Shown: positions 1 to 8,267 of the stretch, piece by piece
Layout of the letters: every line of letters begins with the position of its first letter
How positions within the stretch are numbered: the first letter of the stretch is position 1
NCBI GenBank assembly: GCA_963801055.1
Contig: CAWDDE010000001.1
Span: forward strand, 868,001-932,000
Direction: 5' to 3'
DNA length: 64,000 nucleotides
From: DASUPK01 sp963801055
GTDB lineage: Bacteria; Actinomycetota; Thermoleophilia; Solirubrobacterales; 70-9
Program-made: the position numbers and the translations under genes
The notes under the pieces: model-generated
What the model was told of the DNA's origin: nothing
The model's input: the letters and a program-made list of their open reading frames with translations, nothing else
The model's database searches: none

Positions 1-254
1 TCGCGGACCTGCGGACCACGTCGACCTTCGGCTTCGACGTGCGCAACGGCCACAAGGTCTTCGAGTACACCGACGGCGCCTACAACCCCGTGATCTCCGA
101 CGGCAAGGAGCTCTTCCTGACCGGCTACAAGACGCTCTACGCGCTGAGGCCGGTATCGGGTCCCGCCCAGAACGGGATCGTCCAGAAGCCGCAGGCGAAG
201 CAGCCCGGCAAGAAGGGGAAGAACGCGAAGAAGCAGGGCAAGCAGCCGAAGTAG
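1..254 (+). CDS. C-terminal part of a PQQ-like beta-propeller protein (5' truncated)
   Basis: The reading frame is open from the left edge, so only the last ~84 codons are present. The visible part has a blade-like pattern (an FDVRNG turn, then a GYKTLYAL strand) typical of PQQ/WD40-like propeller repeats such as BamB-type proteins. It ends in a Lys/Gln/Gly-rich tail of about 25 residues, probably unstructured. Function is unknown; an extracytoplasmic binding or enzyme-associated propeller is possible. It is convergent with hisF, 9 bp away. Confidence 0.55.
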   Translation, partial: ADLRTTSTFGFDVRNGHKVFEYTDGAYNPVISDGKELFLTGYKTLYALRPVSGPAQNGIVQKPQAKQPGKKGKNAKKQGKQPK

Positions 255-263
255 GCGCCAGGT

Positions 264-1076
264 CTACGTGGAGCGGACCGGGATCCCGGCCCGCTCCATC
301 CGCTGCTTGGCCTCGGCGATCGTGTGCCGGCCGTAGTGGAAGATCGAGGCGCAGAGCACCGCGTCGGCGTGCCCGGCCTCGACCGCCTCGACGAGGTGGT
401 CGAGCTCGCCCGCCCCGCCCGACGCGATCACCGGCACGCTGACCGCCTCCGCCACCGCGCGGGTCAGCTTTAGGTCGTAGCCGTCCGTGGTCCCGTCCCG
501 GTCCATGCTGGTCAAAAGCACCTCCCCCGCCCCAAGCTCGGTGGCCTCGCGGGCCCAGGCGACCGCCTCGCGGCCCTCGACCCTGGTGCGCCCGCCGTGG
601 GTGTAGACGTCCCACTCGGCGTCGCCGAAGTACCCCGGGGGCGCTTGGCAGGTCCGCGAGGTATCGCCGGCGCCGTGCCTCCTCGCGTCGATTGCGATCA
701 CCACGCACTGCGATCCGAAGACCTCGGCGAGCTCCGCGATCAGCTCAGGCCGCTCCACCGCGGCCGAGTTCACGGACACCTTGTCCGCTCCCGCGTCGAG
801 CACCGCCTGGGCGTCCTCGACCGAGCGGATGCCGCCGCCGATGGTGAACGGGATGAAGACATTGTCTGCGGTGCGACGGGCGAGCTCGACGATCGTGTCG
901 CGGCTCTCGTGCGAGGCCGTGATGTCGAGGAAGACGAGCTCGTCGGCGCCCTCGGCGTCGTAGCGCTCGGCCAGCTCCACCGGATCGCCGGCGTCGCGGA
1001 TGTCGACGAAGTTCGTGCCCTTGACGACGCGCCCGTTGTCGACGTCCAGGCAGGGGATGACGCGCTTCAAAACCAT
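264..1076 (-). CDS. hisF: Imidazole glycerol phosphate synthase cyclase subunit HisF
   Basis: Cyclase half of the HisF-HisH complex. It uses ammonia channelled from HisH to convert PRFAR into imidazole glycerol phosphate and AICAR in the cytoplasm. The 270-residue (beta/alpha)8 barrel starts LKRVIPCLDV, giving the catalytic Asp11, and carries the second catalytic Asp in the TSMDRDGTTDG segment. The reading frame is open for 34 more codons upstream, but the ATG at 1076 matches the family start. It is the last his gene, separated from hisA by the doxX-like gene. Length and motifs are normal. Confidence 0.96.
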   Translation of the reverse strand: MVLKRVIPCLDVDNGRVVKGTNFVDIRDAGDPVELAERYDAEGADELVFLDITASHESRDTIVELARRTADNVFIPFTIGGGIRSVEDAQAVLDAGADKVSVNSAAVERPELIAELAEVFGSQCVVIAIDARRHGAGDTSRTCQAPPGYFGDAEWDVYTHGGRTRVEGREAVAWAREATELGAGEVLLTSMDRDGTTDGYDLKLTRAVAEAVSVPVIASGGAGELDHLVEAVEAGHADAVLCASIFHYGRHTIAEAKQRMERAGIPVRST

Positions 1077-1155
1077 GCCCCGAAGGCTAGGGGTCCGCAG
1101 GAAGAGCCTGTGGACGCTGCGAGGTCCATGGACCCAAAACCGTCGACAAGTCGCC

Positions 1156-1512
1156 TCAGTCCCAGTCGCCTGCGACATAGGCCCAGGCGACGAAGAGCAT
1201 CTGCACGGGCAGGCGGGCGTAGAGCGCGGCGCGGCCGCCGGGGATCCCCTGCTCGAACTTCTCCGGCTCGAGGGCCATGTGGACGTTCGCCGGGAAGACG
1301 GCGAGGAGCGTGACGATGCTCCAGAGGCTGCCAGCGCGGCGGGTCCGGGGGTGCATCGTGGCGAGACCGCCGGCCATCTCGGCGACTCCGCTGACGTAGA
1401 CCAGCTCCCGGTGGCGCGGCAGATACGGCGGCATGATGCGCTCGTACCAGCGGGTCCTGACGAAGTGCATGATGCCCGCGAAGACGAAGAACGGCCCGAA
1501 CAGCCTCCTCAT
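1156..1512 (-). CDS. DoxX-like small integral membrane protein
   Basis: A 118-residue hydrophobic protein with about four membrane segments and the DoxX-type start (FVFAGIMHF). It carries a conserved loop with Arg/Pro/His residues and a YVSGVAEMAGG segment in the second helix. DoxX proteins are small membrane proteins linked to quinone or redox stress. Nothing here shows the substrate. It lies between hisA (11 bp downstream of the hisA stop) and hisF (79 bp) on the same strand, so it is probably co-transcribed with the histidine genes without an obvious pathway role. Confidence 0.75.
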   Translation of the reverse strand: MRRLFGPFFVFAGIMHFVRTRWYERIMPPYLPRHRELVYVSGVAEMAGGLATMHPRTRRAGSLWSIVTLLAVFPANVHMALEPEKFEQGIPGGRAALYARLPVQMLFVAWAYVAGDWD

Positions 1513-1523
1513 GCGCCGGGAGC

Positions 1524-2249
1524 CTATGCCCCGAGCGCGGCCAGCGCCTCGGCCACCGTGAAGCGCCGCTCGTATAGAGCCCTGCCGACGATCACGCCCC
1601 GCACATTCTCGAGCCCAAGCGCCGACAAGCCCCTGAGGTCGTCCAGCGACCCGATCCCGCCCGAGTAGATCAGCTCGCCGTCGGTCGCGCCGGCCGCCTC
1701 CCGCAGTGAGTCGAGGTCGGGCCCCTCCATCAGTCCGTCGACGTCGACCGGCGTGTAGACGAACCGCTGGATCCCGTGCTCGGAGAGCGTGGCGATCACA
1801 TCTGTCGTCTGCCGCTCGGATTGCTCGGTCCAGCCCTCGGCAGCGACCTTTCCGGAGCGGGCATCCACCGAGGCCACGACGCGGTCCCCGTGGGCGGCTG
1901 CGATCGCCGCCGCCATCTCGGGATCACGGACGGCAGCCGTGCCGAGCACGACGCGGCCCGCTCCCGAGGAGATCGCCTCCTCGACCTTCTTCGAATCGCG
2001 CAGACCGCCCCCGAACTGAACCGGGACTTCGACCGCGGCGACGATCCGCCGCAGGTGCTCGAGGTTGACCGGCTCGCCGGCTCGCGCGCCGTCGAGGTCG
2101 ACGACGTGCAGCCACTGGGCGCCGTCCTCGACCCAGCGGCGGGCCGCGACCACCGGGTCGTCGTCGTATGCCTTCTCCTGCTCATAGTCCCCCTGGACCA
2201 AGCGGACGGCCTTGCCGCCGCGGATGTCGATCGCCGGATAGAGGATCAA
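1524..2249 (-). CDS. hisA: Phosphoribosyl isomerase HisA
   Basis: Isomerises ProFAR to PRFAR, the fourth histidine step. The 241-residue (beta/alpha)8 barrel starts ILYPAIDIRGG with the catalytic Asp8 and has the matching acidic residue in YTPVDVDGLMEGPD. The half-barrel repeat is clear (FGGGLRDS and YSGGIGSLDD phosphate-binding glycines). In many actinobacteria this protein (PriA) also does the TrpF step; sequence alone does not decide that here. It follows hisH after 27 bp. Confidence 0.95.
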   Translation of the reverse strand: MILYPAIDIRGGKAVRLVQGDYEQEKAYDDDPVVAARRWVEDGAQWLHVVDLDGARAGEPVNLEHLRRIVAAVEVPVQFGGGLRDSKKVEEAISSGAGRVVLGTAAVRDPEMAAAIAAAHGDRVVASVDARSGKVAAEGWTEQSERQTTDVIATLSEHGIQRFVYTPVDVDGLMEGPDLDSLREAAGATDGELIYSGGIGSLDDLRGLSALGLENVRGVIVGRALYERRFTVAEALAALGA

Positions 2250-2276
2250 GTCGCTCTGGGATATCCGCGGGTCGGG

Positions 2277-2936
2277 TTAATGCGAGGGCGCTCCGAAAGG
2301 AGCGACCCGTTTGATGTCGGGCGAGGCGCAGATGCGCGCGAAGTTGGCGAGCAAGCCGAGGCCTGCCGAGCTCGACTTCTCCGGATGGAACTGGACGCCG
2401 TAGAGCGGCGGCCGCTCAACCGCGCAGGCGAAGCGCGCGCCGTAGGCGGCTGTACCGAGCACCTCGCGGTCGCTCACCGGGCGCGGGGCGAAGGAGTGAA
2501 CGAAGTAGAACGGCGTCTCCTCACCCAGCCCCTCGGTGAGCCGCGAGGGATGCGCCCAGTGGACCGGCGACCAGCCGATGTGGGGGACCTTGTAGCCGTT
2601 GGCCTGGAGGGGGCCGACGATCCCGTCGAGCAGGGCCAGCCCGCGCGCTCCCTCGTTCTCGACTGAGGACTCGAAGAGCAGCTGCAGGCCGAGGCAGATG
2701 CCGAGCAGCGGGACGCCGGCCTCGATTCGGCCCGCCACCAGCTCGTCGAGGCCGAGCTGGCGCACTCGCTCCATCGCCCGCGGGAAGGCGCCGACGCCGG
2801 GCAGGATCACCCCGTCCGCGGATTCGGCGCGGGCGTGCTCGGAGGTGATCTCGACCTCGGCCCCGACGCGCTCCAGCGCCTTCTCGACCGAGCGCAGGTT
2901 CCCCATCCCGTAGTCGAGGATGGCGACGCGGGTCAT
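2277..2936 (-). CDS. hisH: Imidazole glycerol phosphate synthase glutaminase subunit HisH
   Basis: Class I glutamine amidotransferase that feeds ammonia to HisF. The 219-residue protein has the nucleophile Cys81 in GICLGLQLLFES and His184/Glu186 in FHPEKSSS, so the triad is intact. The chosen ATG overlaps the hisB stop by 4 nt (ATGA), which fixes the start although the frame is open further upstream. The last ~13 residues (from about PDIKRVAPFG) and the stop codon come from a copy of the dispersed palindromic repeat (2280-2316). The normal fold ends just before this. Confidence 0.95.
   Translation of the reverse strand: MTRVAILDYGMGNLRSVEKALERVGAEVEITSEHARAESADGVILPGVGAFPRAMERVRQLGLDELVAGRIEAGVPLLGICLGLQLLFESSVENEGARGLALLDGIVGPLQANGYKVPHIGWSPVHWAHPSRLTEGLGEETPFYFVHSFAPRPVSDREVLGTAAYGARFACAVERPPLYGVQFHPEKSSSAGLGLLANFARICASPDIKRVAPFGAPSH
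2280..2316 (-). repeat. Palindromic repeat copy R1 (short form), at the hisH 3' end
   Basis: Read on the minus strand it runs from CATCAAACGGG through a hairpin (CGCTCC, short loop, GGAGCG) to CCCTCGCAT. It forms the C-terminal codons of hisH and abuts its TAA. Compared with copies at 11840 and 15545, the stem changes T-A to C-G on both arms, so pairing is kept. Confidence 0.85.
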
Positions 2937-3523
2937 TCGGTCAGCGTGCCCTTGGTGGAGGGCACCCCGCTCTCGTCGGGATCGATCGAGACCGCCTGCC
3001 GAAGCGCCCCCGCGAACGCCTTGAAGCTGGCCTCGATCATGTGATGGGTGTTCGATCCCGAGCGAACCCAGATGTGGAGCGTCGTCTTCGAGTTGTTGGA
3101 GACTGCGCGGAAGAATTCCTCGGCCAGCTCCGAGTCGAAGCCCGCGATCGTCACCTCCGGGAGATTGGCGTCGAAGGCCAAGAACGGCCTGCCGGAGATG
3201 TCGATCGCGCACTCCCCCAAGGCTTCGTCCATCGGCACGAGCGCCGACCCATAGCGCCTAATTCCGGCGCGATCCCCCAGCGCCTCGTCGATGGCCTGGC
3301 CCAGGCAGACTCCGACATCCTCGGTCGTGTGATGGGCGCCGGTCTGGAGATCGCCCGTCGCCTCCAGGTCGATGCCAAGCCGACCGTGGCGGGCGACCAG
3401 CTCGAGCATGTGGTCGAGGAAGCCGACCCCGGTGGAGACCTTGGCCTCCCCGCCGTCGAGGTCAAGGCGCAGCCGGACGTTCGTCTCCTTGGTCTCGCGG
3501 TTGATCTCTGCTGTGCGGCTCAT
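2933..3523 (-). CDS. hisB: Imidazoleglycerol-phosphate dehydratase HisB
   Basis: Dehydrates imidazole glycerol phosphate to imidazole acetol phosphate. The 196-residue monofunctional form has the two metal-binding His clusters of the family: HHTTEDVG in the first half and NTHHMIEASFKAFA in the second. The GFLDHML segment is also present. There is no histidinol phosphatase domain. The ATG at 3523 overlaps the hisD stop by 4 nt (ATGA), and its own stop overlaps the hisH start the same way, which indicates translational coupling. Confidence 0.96.
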   Translation of the reverse strand: MSRTAEINRETKETNVRLRLDLDGGEAKVSTGVGFLDHMLELVARHGRLGIDLEATGDLQTGAHHTTEDVGVCLGQAIDEALGDRAGIRRYGSALVPMDEALGECAIDISGRPFLAFDANLPEVTIAGFDSELAEEFFRAVSNNSKTTLHIWVRSGSNTHHMIEASFKAFAGALRQAVSIDPDESGVPSTKGTLTE

Positions 3524-4806
3524 TTTCCCCGGTCCTTTGCCCGCGTCTCGACTGACTCGGCGTGCAGCGGGAAGCCCTCGGCGCGCGCCAGGGTAGCGAC
3601 GGTCGGGGCGAGCGCCCGGGCCGCCGCCTGCGTGATCTCGACGGTCGCGATCCCGCGACGGAAGGCGCCCGGGCCGAGCGGCCCCTGGAAGCGGCCGGCT
3701 CCCCCGGTTGGGAGCACGTGGTTCGAGCCGGCGGCGTAATCGCCGAAGGCCGTCGCGCTCCGCTCTCCAACGAAGACGCATCCGGCGGTGGTGACCGTGT
3801 CCGCCAGGAGGTCGGCGTCCTCGGTCAGTATCTCGAGGTGCTCGGGGGCGATTGCGTTCGCGAGCGTCACGGCGGTCGCAGTGTCAGGGACGGCCACCAG
3901 CGCTAGGGTCGCGTCCTCGGCGATCCCGCGCTCGCCGGCCACCCGAGTGACGCTCTCCTCGATCGCGTCGAGGATCACGGTCTCGACCGCCGCGGCGACC
4001 AGAAGGCCGTCGAGGCCGTGCTCAGCCTGGGCGCAGAGGTCGAGGGCGATCCAGTCGGCCTTCGCCGTGTCCCCGGCGATCACCATCAGCTCCGAGGGGC
4101 CGGCGATGCCGTCGATCCCCACCTCGCCGGCGAGCTGGCGCTTCGCCTCCTGCACGTAGCGGTTGCCGGGACCGGCGATCACGTCAACGGGCGGGATCCC
4201 TGCCGTCCCGATCGCGAGCGCCGCGATCGCCTGGGCGCCGCCCATCGCATGGACCTCGTCCGCGCCGGCGATAGCCGCCGCGGCGAGGATGACGTCCGGG
4301 ACCCGCCGATCGTCACCGACCGGCGGCGTCGCCAGAACGACGCGGCCGACGCCCGCAACCTTCGCCGGAATGCAGCCCATCAACACGGTCGATGGATAGG
4401 CGGCCATTCCGCCCGGCGCGTAGATGCCGGCGGAGGCGACCGGGACCTCGCGCAGCGCGACGGACTGGCCCTGCTCGAGTCTGACCTCGCTCTCGTCTGC
4501 GAGCTGGGCCTCGGCGACCGCCTCGATGTTGGCGGCCGCGGTCTCGAGCGCGGAGACGAGCTCGCCCTCGAGCCTGGACGGCGCGGTGCTGATCCTGTCA
4601 TCTGGCTGCCGCACGGCTCCCGATCCCGACTCCCCGCCGAAGCGGGCCTCGAGCTCGGCGACCGCGCGATCGCCGCCCGCTCGAACGGCGTCGATGATCT
4701 CGGCGACCGCCTCGCTCACCTCGCCGAGCGCCGGCTGCAGCGTTCGGATCTGCGCCGCGAGCGCCGACGGATTCTGCCCATCCCAGTCGAATCTGCTCAG
4801 CTTCAC
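3520..4806 (-). CDS. hisD: Histidinol dehydrogenase HisD
   Basis: Zinc enzyme that carries out the last two NAD-dependent oxidations, histidinol to histidine. The 428-residue protein shows the family hallmarks AGPSELMVIAG, the CAQAEHG zinc/substrate motif, APEHLEI and GSNHVLPTGG. Length is normal. It overlaps hisG by 4 nt upstream and hisB by 4 nt downstream, so it sits in the coupled hisG-hisD-hisB-hisH core of the operon. Confidence 0.96.
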   Translation of the reverse strand: MKLSRFDWDGQNPSALAAQIRTLQPALGEVSEAVAEIIDAVRAGGDRAVAELEARFGGESGSGAVRQPDDRISTAPSRLEGELVSALETAAANIEAVAEAQLADESEVRLEQGQSVALREVPVASAGIYAPGGMAAYPSTVLMGCIPAKVAGVGRVVLATPPVGDDRRVPDVILAAAAIAGADEVHAMGGAQAIAALAIGTAGIPPVDVIAGPGNRYVQEAKRQLAGEVGIDGIAGPSELMVIAGDTAKADWIALDLCAQAEHGLDGLLVAAAVETVILDAIEESVTRVAGERGIAEDATLALVAVPDTATAVTLANAIAPEHLEILTEDADLLADTVTTAGCVFVGERSATAFGDYAAGSNHVLPTGGAGRFQGPLGPGAFRRGIATVEITQAAARALAPTVATLARAEGFPLHAESVETRAKDRGK

Positions 4807-5480
4807 CGTAGGCCCTCCGGCCGAAGCCGCTCGACCAAGTCGTCGACCTCGGCGGCGCGCAGCTTGTGCGAGACGCGGTTAGCGATCAGTCGGGCGGTCG
4901 AGGTGGCGATCTCCTCGCGCACTTCCAGCCCGTTCTCGGCCAGGGTGCGGCCAGTCGCGACGAGGTCGACGATGCCGTCGGCCAAACCCGAGAGCGGGGC
5001 GAGCTCGACGGACCCCTTGACCTCGATCACCTCGGCGCGCCGTCCGGCTTCCTCGAAGTGCCGCTCGGCGACGCGCGGGTACTTGGTCGCGATCCGCATC
5101 CCGCCCAGGCGGCGCTCGTCCTCGTCGAGGGCCGGGTCCCCGATCCGCCCGGCCAACACCATCCGGCAGGCGCCGTAGCGAAGGTCGAGGACTTCGTAGA
5201 CGATCCGATCCGGCTGCTCGAGCAGGACGTCCTTGCCGGTGATGCCGAGGTCGGCGGCCCCGGCCTCGACGTAGGTCGGGACGTCGGAGGGGCGCATGGT
5301 CACCATGATCAGGCCACCGGTCTCGAAGACCAGCGCGCGGGATTCCGAGCGAAGCCCGGCGGTATCAAGCCCGATTCGATCCAGCGCGTCGAGCGTCTCC
5401 TCCCAGAGCGCGCCGCGCGGGATCGCCAGCTTGAGCGGACCGCCCTCGAGGGCCCGGGTCGCCTCCACCACGCGCGGCAT
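4803..5480 (-). CDS. hisG: ATP phosphoribosyltransferase catalytic subunit, short form HisG
   Basis: First committed histidine step, ATP + PRPP to phosphoribosyl-ATP. At 225 residues it is the short HisG(S) type without the C-terminal ACT-like regulatory domain, so it needs HisZ, which lies directly upstream. The PRPP-binding stretch IVDLVATGRTLAENGL is at about residues 170-185, and GITGKDVLLE at about 79-88. Histidine feedback would act through the HisG-HisZ complex (family knowledge). It starts 16 bp after the hisZ stop. Confidence 0.95.
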   Translation of the reverse strand: MPRVVEATRALEGGPLKLAIPRGALWEETLDALDRIGLDTAGLRSESRALVFETGGLIMVTMRPSDVPTYVEAGAADLGITGKDVLLEQPDRIVYEVLDLRYGACRMVLAGRIGDPALDEDERRLGGMRIATKYPRVAERHFEEAGRRAEVIEVKGSVELAPLSGLADGIVDLVATGRTLAENGLEVREEIATSTARLIANRVSHKLRAAEVDDLVERLRPEGLR

Positions 5481-5496
5481 CAGGGCTCCTCAATCC

Positions 5497-5573
5497 TCAA
5501 ACGGGTCGCTCCTCCGAGGCATCGCGGGTCGCGCTGTCGCGCGCCCTCGCATCTGCCGAGCGCCCTCGCATCT
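5497..5573 (+). repeat. Palindromic repeat copy R2 (nested long form), at the hisZ 3' end
   Basis: The plus strand begins TCAAACGGGTCGCTC, contains a complete inner element (CGGGTCGCGC, TGTC loop, GCGCGCCC, then TCGCAT), and ends CGAGCGCCCTCGCAT. The outer arms CGCTC/GAGCG and the inner arms pair separately. On the minus strand it supplies the hisZ stop codon (TGA inside CCCGTTTGA) and about 25 codons of its C-terminus. Confidence 0.85.
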
Positions 5574-6549
5574 GTCGCTCCTCCTCGGCCTGTGCGACGT
5601 GCAGGCGTTCCAGGTAGAGCGCGAAGCCGGCCGCCGGCAGCTCGCGACCGAAGCGTCCGAGCAGCGCGTCGTATCGGCCGCCGCCGCCGAGGATGTGTCC
5701 GAGCGCCGGGTCATAGACCTCGAGGATCGCCCCGGTGTAGTAGCCGAGATCGCGCAGCAGCCCCAGGTCGAGCCGCACGCGATCAGCGACACCCCGAGCG
5801 GCCAGCGCGTCATGGGTCGCGCGCAATCTCTGGGTGGCACGCGCCACGGCCTCCCCGCCGAGGTCCGTGGCACGCTCGAGGACCTCCCGCCCCCCGCGCA
5901 TGCCGGGCAGCGCGAGCAGGGTTGCCCGGGCATCGGGGTCCAACCCCTTGACGGGGTCGACGGCCATCTCCAGTCCGACCAAGTCGTGCGCGGCCAGCCG
6001 ATCGAGGATCCGGTCGCCCGGCTCGCCCTCGATGCCGAACTCGACGAGTAGCTGGCGGTAGAGGTCCGCGTCGCCAAGGCCGACCACCGCGCGGGTCAGA
6101 CCCGCCGCGTCGAGCGCCGCGCTCAGAACCCCGATCACCTCGGCCGTTCCCTCCGGGGCGGGGGCGCCGATCAGCTCCAGCCCGGCCTGGGTGAACTCGC
6201 GCATCTGCCCGCGCTGCGGGTTCACGGCGCGGTAGGCGCGGGCAATGTAGGAGAGCCGGAAGGGCGGCTCCTCGGCCTGGAGCCTGGTCGCGACCAGGCG
6301 CGCGATCGGGATGGTCATGTCCGAGCGCATGGCGAGCAGGTCGCCGCGCTCGTCGAAGAAGCGGTAGGCCGCGTTCGCGTAGCGCTCGTCGCCGCGGCGG
6401 AGCACCTCGGCGTACTCGATCGTCGGCGTCGCGACCTCCCCATAGCCACTCTCCTCGAAGGTGGCCCTGAGCGCCGCCTCGAGCGCGCGAAGCTCGCGCA
6501 TCTCCTCGGGCAGAATGTCGCGTGTCCCCGGTGGGGTCGGGTGCATCAT
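5497..6549 (-). CDS. hisZ: ATP phosphoribosyltransferase regulatory subunit HisZ
   Basis: Class II histidyl-tRNA synthetase paralogue that forms the active octamer with short HisG and carries histidine feedback. The 350-residue protein has the synthetase-like motifs TPPGTRDILPEE near the start, MRSDMTIPIARL (motif 2 region) and GGGGRYDALLGRFG near residue 290. The anticodon-binding domain of HisRS is missing, as expected. The C-terminal ~25 residues, rich in Arg/Ala/Asp, are encoded by repeat copy R2. It is the first gene of the his operon; a second ATG lies one codon downstream. Confidence 0.94.
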   Translation of the reverse strand: MMHPTPPGTRDILPEEMRELRALEAALRATFEESGYGEVATPTIEYAEVLRRGDERYANAAYRFFDERGDLLAMRSDMTIPIARLVATRLQAEEPPFRLSYIARAYRAVNPQRGQMREFTQAGLELIGAPAPEGTAEVIGVLSAALDAAGLTRAVVGLGDADLYRQLLVEFGIEGEPGDRILDRLAAHDLVGLEMAVDPVKGLDPDARATLLALPGMRGGREVLERATDLGGEAVARATQRLRATHDALAARGVADRVRLDLGLLRDLGYYTGAILEVYDPALGHILGGGGRYDALLGRFGRELPAAGFALYLERLHVAQAEEERQMRGRSADARARDSATRDASEERPV

Positions 6550-6652
6550 CGGCCCATCATCCCGGCGCCGCCGTTAACAGGCTGCAAGCTTCCAGACGGC
6601 ATCCGCCTGAATAGGATCGCCGCAGCGACCCGAACCCGAGGAGGAGAAGCAG

Positions 6653-6931
6653 ATGGCCATAGTCGTGATCCAGGAGATCGACGCGCCGGTCGAACAGTAC
6701 GACCAGGTGAGCGAGAAGCTCGGGGATACGCCGCCGGATGGCTTGATCGTGCATGCCGGGATCGATCTCGGCGACGGCAAGATGAAGGCGGTCGACATCT
6801 GGGAGTCAGCCGAGAAGTACCAGGCCTGGGTACAGAATGAGCTGATCCCCGCGATCGCCGAGGTGAACCCGGACGCCCCCGAGGCGCGGGAGCCCGAGAT
6901 CCACGAGGTGCACGATCTGGTGAAGTCCTGA
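6653..6931 (+). CDS. Small conserved protein, possible dimeric alpha/beta-barrel fold
   Basis: A 92-residue soluble protein (starts AIVVIQEIDAPVEQYDQV). It has the alternating strand/helix pattern seen in antibiotic-biosynthesis-monooxygenase-like ferredoxin folds, including WESAEKYQAWVQNELIP. Catalytic residues are not evident, so no function is assigned. A strong Shine-Dalgarno (GGAGGAG) precedes the ATG, and a TAGGAT -10-like box lies near 6612. It is divergent from hisZ and convergent with murA. Confidence 0.7.
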   Translation: MAIVVIQEIDAPVEQYDQVSEKLGDTPPDGLIVHAGIDLGDGKMKAVDIWESAEKYQAWVQNELIPAIAEVNPDAPEAREPEIHEVHDLVKS

Positions 6932-6942
6932 GCTGAGCCGGG

Positions 6943-8244
6943 TCAGGCCGGGACGCGCTCGGAGGCGACCCGCTCGATGCGGGCGCCGAGGTCCCGGAGC
7001 CGCACGTCGATCCGCTCGTAACCACGGTCGATTTGCGCAACGTTGCCGATCTCCGAGGTGCCGTCCGCGGCGAGCGCCGCGACGAGCATCGCCATCCCGG
7101 CTCGGATGTCGGGGCTCTCCAAACGGGCCCCATGAAGACGGCTCGGACCACTGACGACCGCCCTGTGGGGGTCGCTCAGGTGGATCCGAGCGCCCATCGC
7201 GACCAGTTTGTCGACGAAGAACAGCCGGTTCTCGAACATCTTCTCGTGGATCATGATCGTGCCATCCGCCTGCGTGGCGAGGGCGAGCGCGATCGAGGTG
7301 AGGTCGGCCGGGAACGCGGGCCAGGGGCCGTCGTCGATCTTCGGGATCGCGTCGCCCTGGTCGTCGCGGATCATGAGCTTCTGCTCTGGCGGGACGAGCA
7401 GGTCGTCCCCTTCGATGATGGTCTGCAGCCCGAGCCGCCTGAAGTGCCGCCTGATCCCCTCCAGGTCCTCCGGCACGACGTTCCGGATACGGAGCTCGCC
7501 GCTGGTCGCGGCCGCAAGTCCCATGAAGCTCGCGATCTCGATGTGATCCGAGCAGACGTCGTGCTCGGCGCCTCCAAGCCGGTCGCGGCCGACCACGTTC
7601 ATCACGTTCGAGCCGATCCCGTCGATCTGCGCGCCCATCTTGCAGAGCAGCCGCGCCAGGTCCTGCACATGCGGCTCCGACGCCGCGTTCGCGATCGTGG
7701 TCGGCCCCTCGGTGAGGGCCGCGGCGAGCAGCGCGTTCTCGGTTCCCATCACCGACGGCTCGTCCATGAAGATCCGGGTGGGCTTCAGGCCCCCGAGGGG
7801 AGCGGAGAGCTCGATCCAAAGGTCGCCCGCCACCCTCGCGCCCAGATCGCGAAACGCATCGAGGTGCGCGTCGAGGCGGCGGCGCCCGATCGTGTCGCCG
7901 CCGGGAGGCGGCATCCTGACCTCGCCGCAGCGCGCGAGCAGCGGCCCGGCGACCAGGAACGAGGCGCGAATCCGGTTGGCGAGCTCCTCGTCGACGTCGG
8001 TGACGGAGACATCGTCGGCCTGCAACCGCACCTCGTTCTCGCCCGTCCAGGCGAGGTTCACGCCGAGCCGTTCGAGCAGCCCGAGCATCGACTCGACGTC
8101 GCGAATCCGGGGGACGTTGCGCACCGTGAGCTCGTCCTCGGTGAGCAGGCACGCGGCGAGGATCGGCAGCGCGGCGTTCTTGTTCCCGGCCGGCACGATC
8201 TCCCCCGAGAGAGGGACGCCGCCCTGGATGATGAACTTCTCCAT
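6943..8244 (-). CDS. murA: UDP-N-acetylglucosamine 1-carboxyvinyltransferase MurA (Asp117 variant)
   Basis: Transfers enolpyruvate from PEP to UDP-GlcNAc, the first committed peptidoglycan step. The 433-residue protein has the substrate Lys22 (GNKNAA) and the loop motif PPPGGDTIGRRRLDAHL. The family's catalytic Cys (Cys115 in E. coli) is replaced here by Asp117, as in mycobacterial and chlamydial MurA. That change is known to block covalent inactivation by fosfomycin. It is convergent with the gene at 6653 and divergent from the HD gene at 8268. Confidence 0.96.
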   Translation of the reverse strand: MEKFIIQGGVPLSGEIVPAGNKNAALPILAACLLTEDELTVRNVPRIRDVESMLGLLERLGVNLAWTGENEVRLQADDVSVTDVDEELANRIRASFLVAGPLLARCGEVRMPPPGGDTIGRRRLDAHLDAFRDLGARVAGDLWIELSAPLGGLKPTRIFMDEPSVMGTENALLAAALTEGPTTIANAASEPHVQDLARLLCKMGAQIDGIGSNVMNVVGRDRLGGAEHDVCSDHIEIASFMGLAAATSGELRIRNVVPEDLEGIRRHFRRLGLQTIIEGDDLLVPPEQKLMIRDDQGDAIPKIDDGPWPAFPADLTSIALALATQADGTIMIHEKMFENRLFFVDKLVAMGARIHLSDPHRAVVSGPSRLHGARLESPDIRAGMAMLVAALAADGTSEIGNVAQIDRGYERIDVRLRDLGARIERVASERVPA

Positions 8245-8267
8245 GGGCGCCTAGAGTAGCCAGCCCC

